Assembly: GCA_964443075.1 (NCBI GenBank)
Contig: CAYUCB010000305.1
Location: 1 to 9,253, forward strand
DNA: 9,253 nucleotides
Direction of reading: 5' to 3'
Origin: DSQQ01 sp964443075
Lineage (GTDB): Bacteria; Chloroflexota; Anaerolineae; 4572-78; J111
In this document: piece by piece, positions 1 through 7,600 of the stretch
Numbering within the stretch: the first letter of the stretch is position 1
Layout: each line of letters begins with the position of its first letter
Translations under genes and position numbers: made by a program
Notes under the pieces: model-generated
What the model was told of the DNA's origin: nothing
Databases searched by the model: none
Seen by the model: only the letters and a program-made list of their open reading frames with translations

Positions 1-2
1 AG

Positions 3-581
3 CTGGACGCCCAAACCATTCGAGCCATCCCGCCGGAGATGGGGCCAGCCGCCTACGTGCTTGACCAGCTTCGCCAGACCAGAGTGCTGACCACCCCGCT
101 CTTGCGGCAGCAAACGGTGCATTACCTGGCGATGGGTCAGGGCGAAGGGCCGGGCTGTTATTGCAGCCTCAACCGGGCCTTGTCCATCGTGTTGGGCCAA
201 TTGGTCAGCCAATTTCGCCTGGTACTGGTGGATAACGAAGCCGGGGTGGAGCATCTCAGCCGCTACCGTTTGAGCCGGGTAGACCTGTTGGCCCTGATTT
301 CCACCCCCGATCCGGCGGCCCAGGCCGTCGCCCAGCGTGCTTTACGCACCGCCCAACAAGTCAAGCTGACGATTGGCGAAAGCTGGGCCATCTTCAACCA
401 GGCCCCCGCCTCATTTCGCCCGCCCGATTTGCCGGATGATGTGCTAATGAGCCTGACCATCCCCGCCAGCCAGAGCCTGACCACCCTGAACCGGCAAGGC
501 TGGCCGGTCATCGGCCTGACCTCAACCGATCTGGCCCGCCTGGCCCTCAAACCTCTGGTGGAGCGGCTGCTGTGTGCGTGA
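3..581 (+). CDS. CooC/MinD-like P-loop ATPase, C-terminal part (5' end outside window)
   Basis: The reading frame is open from the left edge and ends with TGA at 579-581. The true start and the N-terminal Walker A lie upstream, so the ATG at 39 is probably internal. Two signatures point to the CooC branch of the MinD/ParA (SIMIBI) ATPases. One is a Gly-Cys-Tyr-Cys stretch at 153-164, at the place of the CxC metal-binding motif in CooC nickel chaperones. The other is Val-Asp-Asn-Glu-Ala-Gly followed by Glu-His-Leu-Ser-Arg at about 228-263, a hallmark of the same family. Known CooC proteins are dimeric ATPases that help nickel insertion into CO dehydrogenase. No CO dehydrogenase gene is visible here and the neighbours are conjugation genes, so a role in the secretion cluster, or with the cysteine-rich protein that overlaps it, is equally possible. 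Family assignment is fairly sure; function is not. Confidence 0.75.
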   Translation: MDAQTIRAIPPEMGPAAYVLDQLRQTRVLTTPLLRQQTVHYLAMGQGEGPGCYCSLNRALSIVLGQLVSQFRLVLVDNEAGVEHLSRYRLSRVDLLALISTPDPAAQAVAQRALRTAQQVKLTIGESWAIFNQAPASFRPPDLPDDVLMSLTIPASQSLTTLNRQGWPVIGLTSTDLARLALKPLVERLLCA

Positions 582-973
582 CAATGTGCTACCGAAATCT
601 GTGGCTCTACTGGAACCACGAGGATTGCTCCTTCGAATTTTGCCGTTTTGTGGCCGAGGAGCATGGGCGGTGTCATAGCTGCTGGCATCGCCAGGAAGGT
701 CGCTGCGCCCTGACCCAGGCCCCGCTCCCGACCGAAGGGGGCTGCTGCCATTGGAATGTAAAACCGGTACAGGTCCGCCAGATGGTGACCCTGGAAATGT
801 TAACCCCGCTGGGCGTCGAGCCGCACGAAACGGTGGCCCAAGTGCTGGACAGTCTGGGCGTACCCTACGAAGTCGACTCCCAGAGATACCTTTGGCTGGA
901 GCCAAGCCAGTTAAGCGTTCCTTACACCTACGGCCTCGGCACTGAGACCATCCCGGAAGAGCTGCTCGACTGA
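572..973 (+). CDS. Small cysteine-rich protein, unknown function
   Basis: 133 residues starting at GTG 572, chosen because GGAG at 560-563 sits 8 nt upstream. An ATG at 584 is a weaker alternative. The start overlaps the end of the CooC-like gene by 10 nt, which suggests translational coupling. I do not recognise a family. The N-terminal half holds nine cysteines (residues 2, 6, 19, 24, 34, 37, 45, 58, 59) and several histidines, including Cys34-x-x-Cys37, and so resembles a zinc-ribbon or metal or Fe-S binding protein. The C-terminal half (about 70-133) has no cysteine and looks like a small alpha/beta domain. No signal peptide or membrane segment is visible, so it is probably cytosolic. Its coupling to a CxC-bearing ATPase suggests a partner in metal handling or redox sensing; this is inference from context only. 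Confidence 0.7.
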   Translation: MCVTMCYRNLWLYWNHEDCSFEFCRFVAEEHGRCHSCWHRQEGRCALTQAPLPTEGGCCHWNVKPVQVRQMVTLEMLTPLGVEPHETVAQVLDSLGVPYEVDSQRYLWLEPSQLSVPYTYGLGTETIPEELLD

Positions 974-994
974 ACGGATTGGGACACTCTCTGG

Positions 995-999
995 GGAGG
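995..999 (+). promoter_or_regulatory. Ribosome binding site of the M23 peptidase gene
   Basis: GGAGG inside a longer GGGGAGGGG run lies 9 nt before GTG 1009. It favours this start over an in-frame TTG at 979, which would add ten polar residues in front of the membrane anchor. Confidence 0.65.
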
Positions 1000-1008
1000 G
1001 GATGCCAC

Positions 1009-1758
1009 GTGCGATACAGTTTGCCCGGCTTCATCCTGACCCTGGCCAGTTTGGGGTTGGTATTCGCCGGATTAACCCAGGTAGATAAAGGCGCGATAAA
1101 ACGAAGAGGCGAAGAGGCGATGATCAGAGAACATAAAGAAATGGCGGCTTTGATACCGGTGCTGACTGTTTCATCTGAGACCGTTCCAGTCAACTCCATT
1201 GTGCCACCGCTTCATCGCACCACCTCCTCGCCTCATCTCACCACCCTTTCGCCGCCTCGCCTCCCAACCTCCTCGCATCTTCGTTCCTTCGCCGCTTCGC
1301 CTCATCTCCTCACTTCTCTCCCCCTCACCGGCGACATCACTCAGGGCTTTGGCTGTTCACCCTACTACACCGGCCTGACCGGGCCGGGCTGCCCCGCCGA
1401 AACCCCCTGGTTTCACGATGGCCTGGACATCGGGGCTACCGCCGGTACACCGGTGCGAGCCGCCCTCACCGGCACGGTTCGCTTCGCCGGGCCGGACGGC
1501 AGCGGGCCGCTCTGCAACGGCGGTTATCACGGCTATGGCCTGGCCGTAGTGCTTGACAACGGCACGAGCTGGCAGTCACTATACGGACATCTGTCGCACA
1601 TTGCTGTTGTCGCCGGGCAAAACGTAACCGAAGAGACAATTATTGGTTATGTCGGCGACACCGGCTGCGTCAGCGGCCCACACCTGCATTTTGGGTTGCG
1701 CTATGAGGGAAACTTGATTAACCCTGAGCGAATGAATGAATCTGCGAATGGCGAATGA
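1009..1758 (+). CDS. Membrane-anchored M23 (LytM-type) metallopeptidase
   Basis: 249 residues from GTG 1009. The N-terminus has a single hydrophobic segment (about residues 5-23) after one arginine, a signal anchor or signal peptide, so the enzyme should face the cell wall. A low-complexity Ser/Thr/Pro/His/Leu linker follows (about 60-105). The C-terminal LytM domain (about 108-240) keeps the M23 zinc and catalytic set: His136-x-x-x-Asp140, His194 in a Tyr-Gly-His context, and His225-x-His227 (His-Leu-His). Members of this family cut peptidoglycan cross-bridges. Conjugation clusters commonly carry such a hydrolase to open the wall for the secretion channel, and this gene directly precedes the VirB6/TrbL-like channel gene. 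Oddities: the linker is encoded by short degenerate repeats, and the last codons form one arm of a strong hairpin. Family is confident; the conjugation role is inferred from position. Confidence 0.88.
   Translation: MRYSLPGFILTLASLGLVFAGLTQVDKGAIKRRGEEAMIREHKEMAALIPVLTVSSETVPVNSIVPPLHRTTSSPHLTTLSPPRLPTSSHLRSFAASPHLLTSLPLTGDITQGFGCSPYYTGLTGPGCPAETPWFHDGLDIGATAGTPVRAALTGTVRFAGPDGSGPLCNGGYHGYGLAVVLDNGTSWQSLYGHLSHIAVVAGQNVTEETIIGYVGDTGCVSGPHLHFGLRYEGNLINPERMNESANGE
1102..1123 (+). repeat. Purine-rich octamer repeat CGAAGAGG
   Basis: Two exact tandem copies of CGAAGAGG (1102-1117) are followed by a partial third copy. They lie inside the M23 gene just after the membrane anchor. GAGGCGAAG at 1106-1114 is the exact reverse complement of CTTCGCCTC at 1295-1303 in the pyrimidine-rich linker block, so the two blocks could pair in the mRNA. 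Confidence 0.6.
1228..1308 (+). repeat. Pyrimidine-rich degenerate direct repeats in the M23 linker
   Basis: The 12-mer TCGCCTCATCTC occurs exactly at 1228-1239 and 1297-1308. TTCGCCGCCTCGCCTC at 1248-1263 recurs with one change at 1288-1303. The whole stretch from about 1200 to 1325 is C/T-rich with TTCGCC or CTCGCC cores and stays in frame, giving the Ser/Pro/His/Leu linker. It looks like an intergenic-type short-repeat family that entered the gene, or a slippage-expanded linker. Confidence 0.6.
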
Positions 1759-1800
1759 GCGAATAAGAATTTTTCGCCATTCGCTCATTCGCCTATTCGC
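1744..1800 (+). repeat. 21-bp hairpin built from GCGAATR heptamer repeats
   Basis: Arm 1750-1764 (GGCGAATGAGCGAAT) pairs perfectly over 15 bp with 1779-1793. After a single bulged T at 1794, GCGAAT at 1744-1749 pairs with 1795-1800. That makes a 21-bp stem with a 14-nt loop. Both arms are tandem variants of GCGAATG or its complement CATTCGC. The repeats run on to about 1809, which is 4 nt before the ribosome binding site of the next gene. The left arm contains the stop codon of the M23 gene. No T-run follows, so it is a poor intrinsic terminator; an RNA-stability or translation-control element, or a member of an intergenic repeat family, fits better. Confidence 0.7.
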
Positions 1801-1813
1801 CATTCGCTCTTTT

Positions 1814-1818
1814 GGAGG
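1814..1818 (+). promoter_or_regulatory. Ribosome binding site of the TrbL/VirB6-like gene
   Basis: GGAGG lies 4 nt before ATG 1823. It fixes this as the start rather than the upstream in-frame ATG at 1736, which would run through the hairpin repeat and overlap the M23 gene. The site sits just downstream of the hairpin, whose folding could affect its access. Confidence 0.65.
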
Positions 1819-1822
1819 CTCG

Positions 1823-3298
1823 ATGGACTTTGCCGGCATCGCCCGCACCATTGACCACGCGGTTTATATGCTGCTCAACTCGTTAGCCATCATCCTGTGG
1901 CGCATTGACGCCGCCCTGATTGGTATCTCGATGCTCAGCTACAACACCCAGGATTGGCTGACCGGCCAGAACGGCGGCGGTATCTGGCTGGTGCTCGATC
2001 GCCTCATCGGCGGCAGCGGCCTCCTGGGGCTGACCACCTGGCAGCTTTTCCTGGGGCTGGCCCTGGCTCTCTACGGCATCGCCCTGGTCATTCGCCCCCT
2101 GTTCTCTTTTCGGGCGGTTGACCTGGGCCGGCTGCTCTTCTTCGCCACCCTGGCCTACGTCTTCATCAGCCAGGGGGCGGGCATGCTGCGCAGCCTGGAA
2201 AACTGGCGGGGCGAAGCCGGCAGCGCCATGTACGGCAGTATGGTCAGCGGCGGCGCGATCAATCTGCCCGTGCCCGGCGGCGGCGGGGGCGGCGATGAAC
2301 CGATTTACCCCCCGCACGACCTCGACGGTAAAGCTCCTTTGCGCGGTTGGGAAGCCGTCTCCACCTCCTACTTCCTGGCAACCAGCTCCAGCGATCTGCA
2401 CGCCGGGGTGCCGCCTCTTGATTTTCGGCGAGCCTACTGCCTCTACGATCCGGCCTGGCCCATTGACCAGCAAGACGAAACCAACCCGGCCGGTTGCAGC
2501 CCTCGGCTGGCCTGGGACGAATGGGATTTGGTCAGCACCCAGGCCATCACCGAAGTCTGGGGCATCCCCCTGCCCGATTTGTCGCTTGACCTGCCCATCT
2601 ACCAGGAACACCCCGAAAACCGGCAGTTGGGCATCCGTCAGGCCCAGGCCGGGGTGGCCCGGCTGGCTTTGGGGCCGGTGGTGGCTCTCTTCCCCATCGT
2701 CGAAGCCAACGTGGGGCTGATGCTGGCCCTGGCCGCCAGTTTCATCTACTTGAGTATGCCGATCGCCCTGCTCTTTAGCTTCTTCCTTTATACCGAGTCC
2801 ATCGTCATCCGGCTGCTGATGCAATACCTGGTCATCTTCATTCGCACCCTGGTGCTCAACGGCCTGGTGGCTCTCTTCTTGCTCATCCTGATGGGGGCGG
2901 CGGCCAACGGCAGCCTGACCGTTTACCTCGGCCTGGTCGGGGTAGGCTTGGTGGGCGGCTGGTTCTTGACGAAGATGGCCGCGGCCACGATGCACGAGTC
3001 GCTGTCACAAGCGATGGGCGCGGTGGGCGGCGTCTGGATGGGCGCGACCACCGCCGCCGGAGGCGAAGGGGCGCGTCGCCCGGCGGAGATGGCCCTGGGC
3101 GCGGCCAAAGTGGCCGCCGGGGGGGCAGCGCTGGCTGCAGCGGGGGAGGAAATTACTCTTAATCTACTGATGCTACGGATTTATTTATTAGATACAGCCT
3201 TGAATCTTTTTAGAACGTCGTCAGTCACTTCTTTAATCATTTTTGGATTCTCAAAATATGTACCCATCTCTCTACGAAAGCCTTTATCTCCACGATAG
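1823..3298 (+). CDS. TrbL/VirB6-like conjugal transfer membrane protein, 3' end replaced by the inserted cassette
   Basis: The frame encodes 491 residues. Residues 1-443 are GC-rich and look native; about 48 residues after that are read from the inserted cassette, antisense to the PLD gene. Hydrophobic segments lie at about 14-36, 66-92, 102-120, 280-322, 327-358 and 364-384. A large soluble loop (about 121-278) carries a glycine run (152-157) and two cysteines (206, 225). The C-terminal part is rich in Ala and Gly. This layout, with membrane segments clustered at both ends and an Ala/Gly-rich tail, resembles TrbL/VirB6 inner-membrane channel proteins of type IV secretion, and a VirB4-like gene lies on the far side of the cassette. 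Assignment rests on topology and context rather than a sharp motif. With the C-terminus swapped for foreign sequence the protein may not work. Confidence 0.72.
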   Translation: MDFAGIARTIDHAVYMLLNSLAIILWRIDAALIGISMLSYNTQDWLTGQNGGGIWLVLDRLIGGSGLLGLTTWQLFLGLALALYGIALVIRPLFSFRAVDLGRLLFFATLAYVFISQGAGMLRSLENWRGEAGSAMYGSMVSGGAINLPVPGGGGGGDEPIYPPHDLDGKAPLRGWEAVSTSYFLATSSSDLHAGVPPLDFRRAYCLYDPAWPIDQQDETNPAGCSPRLAWDEWDLVSTQAITEVWGIPLPDLSLDLPIYQEHPENRQLGIRQAQAGVARLALGPVVALFPIVEANVGLMLALAASFIYLSMPIALLFSFFLYTESIVIRLLMQYLVIFIRTLVLNGLVALFLLILMGAAANGSLTVYLGLVGVGLVGGWFLTKMAAATMHESLSQAMGAVGGVWMGATTAAGGEGARRPAEMALGAAKVAAGGAALAAAGEEITLNLLMLRIYLLDTALNLFRTSSVTSLIIFGFSKYVPISLRKPLSPR

Positions 3299-4665
3299 GA
3301 AAGCCAATTAAAACTGGTGACAACACAAAAACTTCGGTCACAAACCAAGATTTTCTCGTGCGTGTTACCTAACCATTTTACCTCTAGTTTTTCTCCGTTA
3401 GGCCCTTTCTTAATTCTTTCGAACATTTTAGCCACTGACGTATCAATATAATTCTCTTTTGTTTCACCAGGGCGGAGAGGCATGCCATATCCGATAAAAA
3501 TCAAAACCTCCCTATCTATTGCGTCTTGCATAAGATCGCTAATTTCTCGATCTACTGAATCTTGTTTTATCCAAGGGGAAATAATCACCAATATTTTTTC
3601 TACGGAAGTGAGAGCATTTTTTAAAATCTGACGGTGTTCATTACCCCGCACAGGTCTATCACGTTCTGATAAGGCTCTTAAATTTTGAACTTCAGCCTCA
3701 AGTTCTTGAATTCGTTTGGTTCGAGCAGTTACAATATCTTTAGGTGGAGGTGATTCTTCAGGAGATATATCTAATGTTGCCTGTAAACTTTCCTTTTCAG
3801 CCTCAAACTCTTGTATTTGCTGATGTATTTGCTCTACTCGGTCTATTTCAGGACGCAATTTTTGAGTGAGTTCAGATTGAACCGCCTCAGCCGCTGGAAT
3901 TAATAAATCATCGGGAATTACAGAGTTTCCATCTTGTTCTCGTTTCATCAATGTTTGTTCATATTCAGGAATCGGATAATAACCTTCAAAAACACGCAGA
4001 TGAAGTCGCTTAGTAGCTCGATCACGAAATACCAAAATATTTACCGGTTTATACATTAATCGGGGGCGACCTATATCAAGTATCTCAATTAACTGGTCTT
4101 TTGTAGTTAAATCTTCCCATTGGTTCCGAAAAATTATTTCCAAATCAGATAAATTTTCATGTAAAGATTCAATCGTTGGTCTTGCTTTTGGGGCCGGATT
4201 TAGTAGTTGTACTCCACCCTTTTTAAGATCTGGCCCATCACAAAGTGATGACGTGTTGAGCGAAGAAATTTTACGAGTAAGACCATCAACTTGAATATCG
4301 AAATAAGCGACATACATTGCGGTTATTGCATCACGAAGGGCGTTTTTACCCCTATCAGTAGTAACAAAAGTGAGCCTGGAATCCTGAAAGTTTTGAATAA
4401 TTAATCTTTCACGATCCAGGTATCCTATCGCTTTACGCACAAATTCTGGACCTATTCCTAGCGCATAAGCGATTTCAACATCAGCACTTATGCCTAAGTC
4501 AATCAAACGGAGAACAAATTGTGGAATGACCGGCACTTGTTGATATTTTTGTGCGTTGGCTTTTAACTGGATTTTATAAATAGGAATTCCACCCTCAAAC
4601 TCACCGACTAAATCACAACCTGACATTTTATCTCGATGCATTTCGGCCAATTCATCTAATATCAT
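3181..4665 (-). CDS. mkoB: Mokosh type I PLD-family nuclease MkoB
   Basis: 494 residues from ATG 4665, chosen because GGAGG at 4676-4672 lies 6 nt upstream. An ATG at 4704 would add 13 residues but has no ribosome binding site. Domains in order: a winged-helix-like segment (about 42-110); a middle region of unknown fold (about 130-265); a charged coiled coil (about 265-335); and a C-terminal phospholipase D domain (about 342-494). The PLD domain has one HKD motif, His436-x-Lys438-x4-Asp443, followed by the usual Ser-x-Asn-Trp stretch and Glu466. Only one HKD copy is present, so the active site is expected to form in a dimer, as in Nuc-type PLD nucleases. The gene overlaps the end of the kinase-helicase gene by 14 nt. 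In Mokosh type I the PLD protein is the presumed nuclease effector. The 3' end is also overlapped by the foreign tail of the trbL-like frame. Confidence 0.87.
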   Translation of the reverse strand: MILDELAEMHRDKMSGCDLVGEFEGGIPIYKIQLKANAQKYQQVPVIPQFVLRLIDLGISADVEIAYALGIGPEFVRKAIGYLDRERLIIQNFQDSRLTFVTTDRGKNALRDAITAMYVAYFDIQVDGLTRKISSLNTSSLCDGPDLKKGGVQLLNPAPKARPTIESLHENLSDLEIIFRNQWEDLTTKDQLIEILDIGRPRLMYKPVNILVFRDRATKRLHLRVFEGYYPIPEYEQTLMKREQDGNSVIPDDLLIPAAEAVQSELTQKLRPEIDRVEQIHQQIQEFEAEKESLQATLDISPEESPPPKDIVTARTKRIQELEAEVQNLRALSERDRPVRGNEHRQILKNALTSVEKILVIISPWIKQDSVDREISDLMQDAIDREVLIFIGYGMPLRPGETKENYIDTSVAKMFERIKKGPNGEKLEVKWLGNTHEKILVCDRSFCVVTSFNWLSYRGDKGFRREMGTYFENPKMIKEVTDDVLKRFKAVSNK

Positions 4666-7600
4666 CTTTAGCCTCCACCAGCGTACATTCATGCCTATTT
4701 TCAATAATATGTGTAATTACTTCTTTGAATGGATTCCTATCACGTGTATAGGCTTCAGCTACCATTTGGTGGTCCCCTACAATTAGTAATAACTCTCGCG
4801 CTCTGGATAGGGCCACATTCAAACGTCGAACATCCTCCAAAAAACCTATCTCGCGTTTAGAGTTACTTCTAACTACACTATAAAATACAATATCTTGCTG
4901 ACGCCCCTGAAACGCATCTACTGTATTGATTTCTACAGTCAGATTCTTCCAACGAATATCCAATTGACGTTTCAATTGCTCTTTTTGGGCATCATAACCA
5001 CAAATAACCGCTACATTTTTATGTGCTTTACGATTCTGTAAATCTTTATCAAGGTCTGAGAGTAACTTAACAATGATATTTGCTTCACATAAATTATATT
5101 TGCTACCAAATTCATTGATACTCTCAAAACGATCGCCTAGTTGACTGGTTGAATACCAGACAACAGGAGTGGCCCATCGCCCCCACCCATGCTCTCGCTC
5201 TTTTGCATCTATTCCTGTTTCTAGTTGTTCTTCACGATAGAAAACATTGCTGATTAAGTGAGCAATGTGAGGATGCATTCGATATTGGTACTTTAGCACT
5301 ATTTTTAGTTGCGGCTCAAGCTGTTCAAACAGATATTCAAACAAACTTTGTTTTAGCCAAATCTGATCAATATCAGGGTGTTCGGCTATCTCTCGTTGTA
5401 GTTCATATTCAATTACCGGGGGTAATTGTTTGTGATCTCCCACCAAAACAATTCTTTCAGCGCGTACCAAAGGAATTAACAATTCCCCAGGGGTAGCTCG
5501 TCCGGCTTCATCCACAATGACCCAATCGAATCTCTCTGGCAAGTTGCGTTCACCAGCAATTCCCACACAAGTTCCGGCTAAGATTGAACATTCTTCCAGA
5601 TATGATTCCTTTAAATCATCCAGTTTGTTGACTCTTTTTAACCATTCCTCGACGGTTAATTCTAATGGGCTTTTCTGAGCGTTAATTTTCGCCTCAATAT
5701 GTTCAATGAGTTTATTGATTGAATTTGGTTTAATATCCAAGTCAGGAAATTGATAACGGAGAAGTTCTATATTAGTTGTCAAATCCTCATTCTCAGTTGG
5801 TTGGTCTTTAGAAATTTTACCAAGTTTAGGTTGTACTTCATTTCGGATAAATTCCAGATAATATTCTAGCTCTTTGCGATCATCTGAATCAAGGCGATGC
5901 GACATAAGATATTGTTGACTGTTTGTCTGAATATGTTTAGTCCAACCCTCTAGCCTGCGGTAGATACTATACATCTCAGTATCTTGTCCAATTCGTTCTT
6001 CTCTGCCAATCCGCACTCTACGAATCTCAGGTGGAAGTGACTCTAACCTCTTCAAAACATGGTCAACAGCTACATTCGACTGAGAAACCAATAAAATACG
6101 GGCTTTGGGTTTTCGTTGCAGGATTTGGGCAATTAATTCACAGATTAAATCAGTCTTACCTGTTCCCGGTGGCCCCTGGATTAAATAGACATCTTGGGCG
6201 TTTAATGCTGCCTGGACAGCATCCTTTTTGGGAGTATCCAATTTTTTGTCAAAATACTGTCCAATTGATTCTGTAGTCATACGTCTGGCTTGTTTGGGGT
6301 CAATTAACACCTCTGGCAATTTGGGATTTACACAACGTTCATCAACGATTGTGTTTAAAGCTCTATGTTGCCGTTTCCACACTGCTGCCCACTCTCGCTT
6401 AAGAACTGATATTTCACCAGCGCGGGATATGCGGTTGAGGTTAACATCAGGGTGCTTTGAAATAAGGATGAATTTCTCTTCCTGCTTAAGATAAATACCA
6501 ACAGATATCAGCCCACTTTGAGTTGATGTCATTTCTAGTGATTGACCAGGCACCAGTATTTCATCCAAATTAACTTCATCTGCCAGTTGCGCCTTAATAA
6601 CCGTATTATCGTTTATCGAACTCCAAGAAACATATTTTAGCCGACTTAAGGCATCTTCCTTTAACTTACGATCAAGATGAAGAATATCAAGCCATGTATC
6701 AACCAAATCTTTTCTACGGTCGCGTTTTTCCTGTTTAATTTTTTTACGACGAAAAAAGTCATCAATTTCATCCAGAAAATTGAGCGGTGTTGCATCTGAA
6801 GGAGGTGACTCTCGTTCTATACCCACTTTCCATTGAGCGTTTATTGGATATCCATCCTGACGCATCCGTTCAAGAGTATGCGGTTGCATTTTTGCCTTAA
6901 CACTAACAGCTACAAAATGGGTTCTACCCTGAGCAGCACAACGCACACTAATGGAGTCACCAATCAAATCATAGTACCCATTTTGTGTACCATAAGGTTC
7001 AGCTATATATACGGTGTCAGCGCTAAGTGTCGTTTGTATAATTTTTCGGGCTTCTGATGCTTCCTGAATCATTGGCAATTCACTATATAAATCTTGAATA
7101 GCCTTTCGCGAAAGCAATACATAGAATTTCTGACTCCGGTTTTCTAATTGTCGTTGAGCTGATTGTAAATCAAGGATGATTTGGTGAGCAGTACTATATC
7201 TCTCTGATAGTTCAGTAGCAGCCATACGTTGGGCGATACGGAGAATTTCTATCGGCACCCCCGCAAGTGTTTTAAATTGATCACTTAAACCAGGAGTAGA
7301 AGCTGGATCATTTCGAGTTAGCATAAAGTAGAAAACAGCCGCTAGTGAGTAAATATCGGATACGGGACTAACTACCTGTTGATCAACCTGTTCAGGTGAT
7401 GCATAAGGACGGGTAAACAAATCTCCAACTGTTTGGCCTGATCTTAATGTGCCAAGGATTTTACTTACACCGAAATCAATAATTTTTAGGCTACCCTCAT
7501 CACTCATTAAAATATTTTCAGGTTTTAAATCTCGGTGAATAACATCGGCTTGGTGGGCATAAGAAATCGCTTCTAATAATTCAATCAACAAGTTAACACA

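Noticed and set aside
263..1199. Two - strand frames (263-751 and 522-1199)
   Set aside because: Antisense to overlapping, well-spaced + strand genes with ribosome binding sites; products are Arg-rich with no recognisable features.
1883..2995. 370-codon frame on the - strand
   Set aside because: Its product is Gln-, Gly- and His-rich with no domain-like pattern, as expected for the reverse of a hydrophobic coding sequence; the + strand encodes a convincing membrane protein.
3120..3180. Possible terminator for mkoAB (GCAGC/GCTGC at 3125-3138)
   Set aside because: The stem is only 5 bp and no T-run follows in the direction of mkoAB transcription.
6031..7057. Small + strand frames inside mkoA
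   Set aside because: No ribosome binding sites, no domain-like sequence, and they lie within highly conserved helicase and kinase coding sequence on the other strand.
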